A stretch of 5,323 bases of DNA from Candidatus Cloacimonadota bacterium (GTDB lineage Bacteria > Cloacimonadota > Cloacimonadia > Cloacimonadales > Cloacimonadaceae): the NCBI GenBank assembly GCA_023230795.1, contig JALNWR010000182.1:1-5323 (forward strand), written 5' to 3'. The notes under the pieces were generated by a model. That model had not been told where the DNA came from and made no database searches. It saw only the letters and a list, made by a program, of their open reading frames with translations. The translations under genes and the position numbers were made by a program. Of this stretch, positions 4,373 through 5,323 are shown piece after piece (position 1 is the first letter of the stretch; each line of letters starts with the position of its first letter).

Positions 4373-5215
4373 ATGAATACTATCGATAGAAGCGGAGACT
4401 CCGTAGAAGAGATTATCCGCAAATTCAGAAGTGAGCACAATATCAGTGATCACGAACTCAGATATGAGATTTTAAAAAAGCCCAGTAAAGGATTTTTTGG
4501 GCTTTTCGCAAACAAGATTGCTCTGGTGCGCTTTCAGCTTCCTGAAAGTCATGACAGGGTGAGACTTTTCACCGAAACTTTATTGGATAAAATGAGCGTA
4601 AGCTTTGGCAAAGTAATCTGTAAAACCGAGGGCAAAACCCTCTTCCTTACCATCGAAGGAGTAGTGGAGACCGGATTTGTAATCGGCAAAAATGGCTCCA
4701 TGCTGGAGACCATCCAATATCTGATCAACCGGGTCTTTGAAAATGAACATTCCATCGAACGCATCTATGTGGATGCAGATGGATACAGAGCCCGCCGTGA
4801 AGCACAATTCCTGAGCCGCTACATCTCCGATATTAAAAAGATCAAAGTGCATGGCAAATCTCTCACCCTGGAGCCCATGAATCCCGGCGAAAGAAGGATC
4901 ATACACCGGCATGTAGAGCGAGATAAGGGTTTGCGCACACTTACGGTAGGTGAAGGGGAAAACAAGCGCATCGTAATCTTCTCTTCCAAACAAAAAGAAA
5001 GCGAAGTCAGACAACAGAATCCCCAAGCCGCATCCAAAGATGGCAAGAGCCACAAACCCCGTAAACCCCGAAAAGCCACTCCCAATAAAGCTGTACCCAG
5101 AAATAAACAAGATCAGAAAAAACCTGATGCAAGCACTGCCCCCAAAGCAGATCGCAAGCCCCGGCCTCCGCGTCGCCCCCGCTCCAAACCCAGACCAAAT
5201 CAACCCAAAGAATAA
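4373..5215 (+). CDS. jag: Jag/KhpB-type RNA-binding protein (Jag_N, KH, R3H)
   Basis: Jag/KhpB (EloR) is a cytoplasmic RNA-binding protein, often paired with KhpA and linked in Gram-positive bacteria to cell elongation and division; its targets here are unknown. Three domains are visible. Jag_N (about 1-52) carries the signature KGFFGLF (39-45). The KH domain (about 58-135) has the GxxG loop in GFVIGKNGSMLETIQYL (101-117). R3H (about 140-203) has R174-x3-H178 followed by LRTLTVGEGENKRIVIF. A tail of about 75 residues (206-280) is rich in Lys, Arg, Pro, Gln and Asn, almost certainly disordered, and longer and more basic than in typical Jag proteins. ATG 4373 lies 12 bases after the yidC stop, with AAGGA (4359-4363) as ribosome-binding site. 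Position after yidC is the classical arrangement. Confidence 0.93.
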   Translation: MNTIDRSGDSVEEIIRKFRSEHNISDHELRYEILKKPSKGFFGLFANKIALVRFQLPESHDRVRLFTETLLDKMSVSFGKVICKTEGKTLFLTIEGVVETGFVIGKNGSMLETIQYLINRVFENEHSIERIYVDADGYRARREAQFLSRYISDIKKIKVHGKSLTLEPMNPGERRIIHRHVERDKGLRTLTVGEGENKRIVIFSSKQKESEVRQQNPQAASKDGKSHKPRKPRKATPNKAVPRNKQDQKKPDASTAPKADRKPRPPRRPRSKPRPNQPKE

Positions 5216-5230
5216 TCCGGAGATTTCACG

Positions 5231-5323
5231 GTGACAAAGATATTAAAGATTCATGCCGGACACTATTGGTCAGACGGTGGAGCTTTTCTGGGCGTACTCC
5301 CTTATGCAATCTGGGGAAAGAAA
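5231..5323 (+). CDS. Probable metallo-beta-lactamase-fold hydrolase (N-terminal fragment)
   Basis: Only the first 31 codons are inside the window. The GTG start at 5231 follows GGAG (5219-5222) by 8 bases and lies 15 bases after the jag stop, so this is probably the next gene of the operon. The peptide contains HAGHYWSDGGAFLGVLPYAIWGKK, which resembles the opening strands of metallo-beta-lactamase-fold hydrolases of the type with a DGGAMFGVVPK-like segment. The zinc-binding HxHxDH motif would lie further downstream and cannot be seen, so the family call rests on this short segment. A typical member would be a cytoplasmic enzyme of about 250-300 residues. The substrate cannot be predicted. Confidence 0.6.
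   Translation, partial: MTKILKIHAGHYWSDGGAFLGVLPYAIWGKK

Noticed and set aside
4580..5203. Long minus-strand frame (207 codons) opposite jag
   Set aside because: It is antisense to a gene with clear Jag_N, KH and R3H motifs and shows no start signal or family pattern.

Overview
The window comes from a bacterium with a Gram-negative-type envelope. YidC has the large periplasmic P1 domain and an N-terminal membrane anchor, yet the same operon carries a Jag/KhpB (KH-R3H) gene, which is rare in Proteobacteria and Bacteroidota. A deep-branching phylum such as Cloacimonadota would fit. This lineage call is an inference from gene content and protein style, not from a database comparison.

Bases 1-770 form an accessory region. 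It holds a convergent pair of unrecognised genes: a 60-codon plus-strand reading frame ending at 289 that may be a gene remnant, and a well-formed minus-strand gene for an acidic 135-residue protein (754 to 347). A GC-rich hairpin lies between them. The minus-strand gene has a strong ribosome-binding site and a long imperfect dyad (779-820) just upstream. By hand count both frames use more G/C at the third codon position (about 73% and 62%) than I would expect from the look of the genes to the right.

Bases 755-1191 contain no gene I can support. They hold the dyad, an array of seven TTTGCAAA-like units (895-1045), and a groES control region with a degenerate CIRCE/HrcA operator (1108-1134) over a probable promoter. 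Downstream lies a two-gene chaperone/redox operon, groES (co-chaperonin, no groEL beside it) then a thioredoxin gene, closed by an 11-bp hairpin terminator.

Bases 1855-2040 are a 5' region with a predicted multi-branched RNA fold (1876-1987). After it comes a compact operon: rpmH (ribosomal protein L34), rnpA (RNase P protein), yidD, yidC, jag, and the start of a probable metallo-beta-lactamase-fold hydrolase that runs off the right edge. The junctions are a 2-bp gap, a 4-bp ATGA overlap, then gaps of 9, 12 and 15 bp. The operon links a ribosomal protein, tRNA 5' maturation and membrane-protein insertion: YidC is the insertase, YidD assists insertion, and Jag is an RNA-binding partner commonly encoded next to YidC.

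The most unusual parts are the structured region before rpmH, the TTTGCAAA array next to a CIRCE-like operator, the placing of thioredoxin under that operator, and a long Lys/Arg/Pro-rich tail on Jag.
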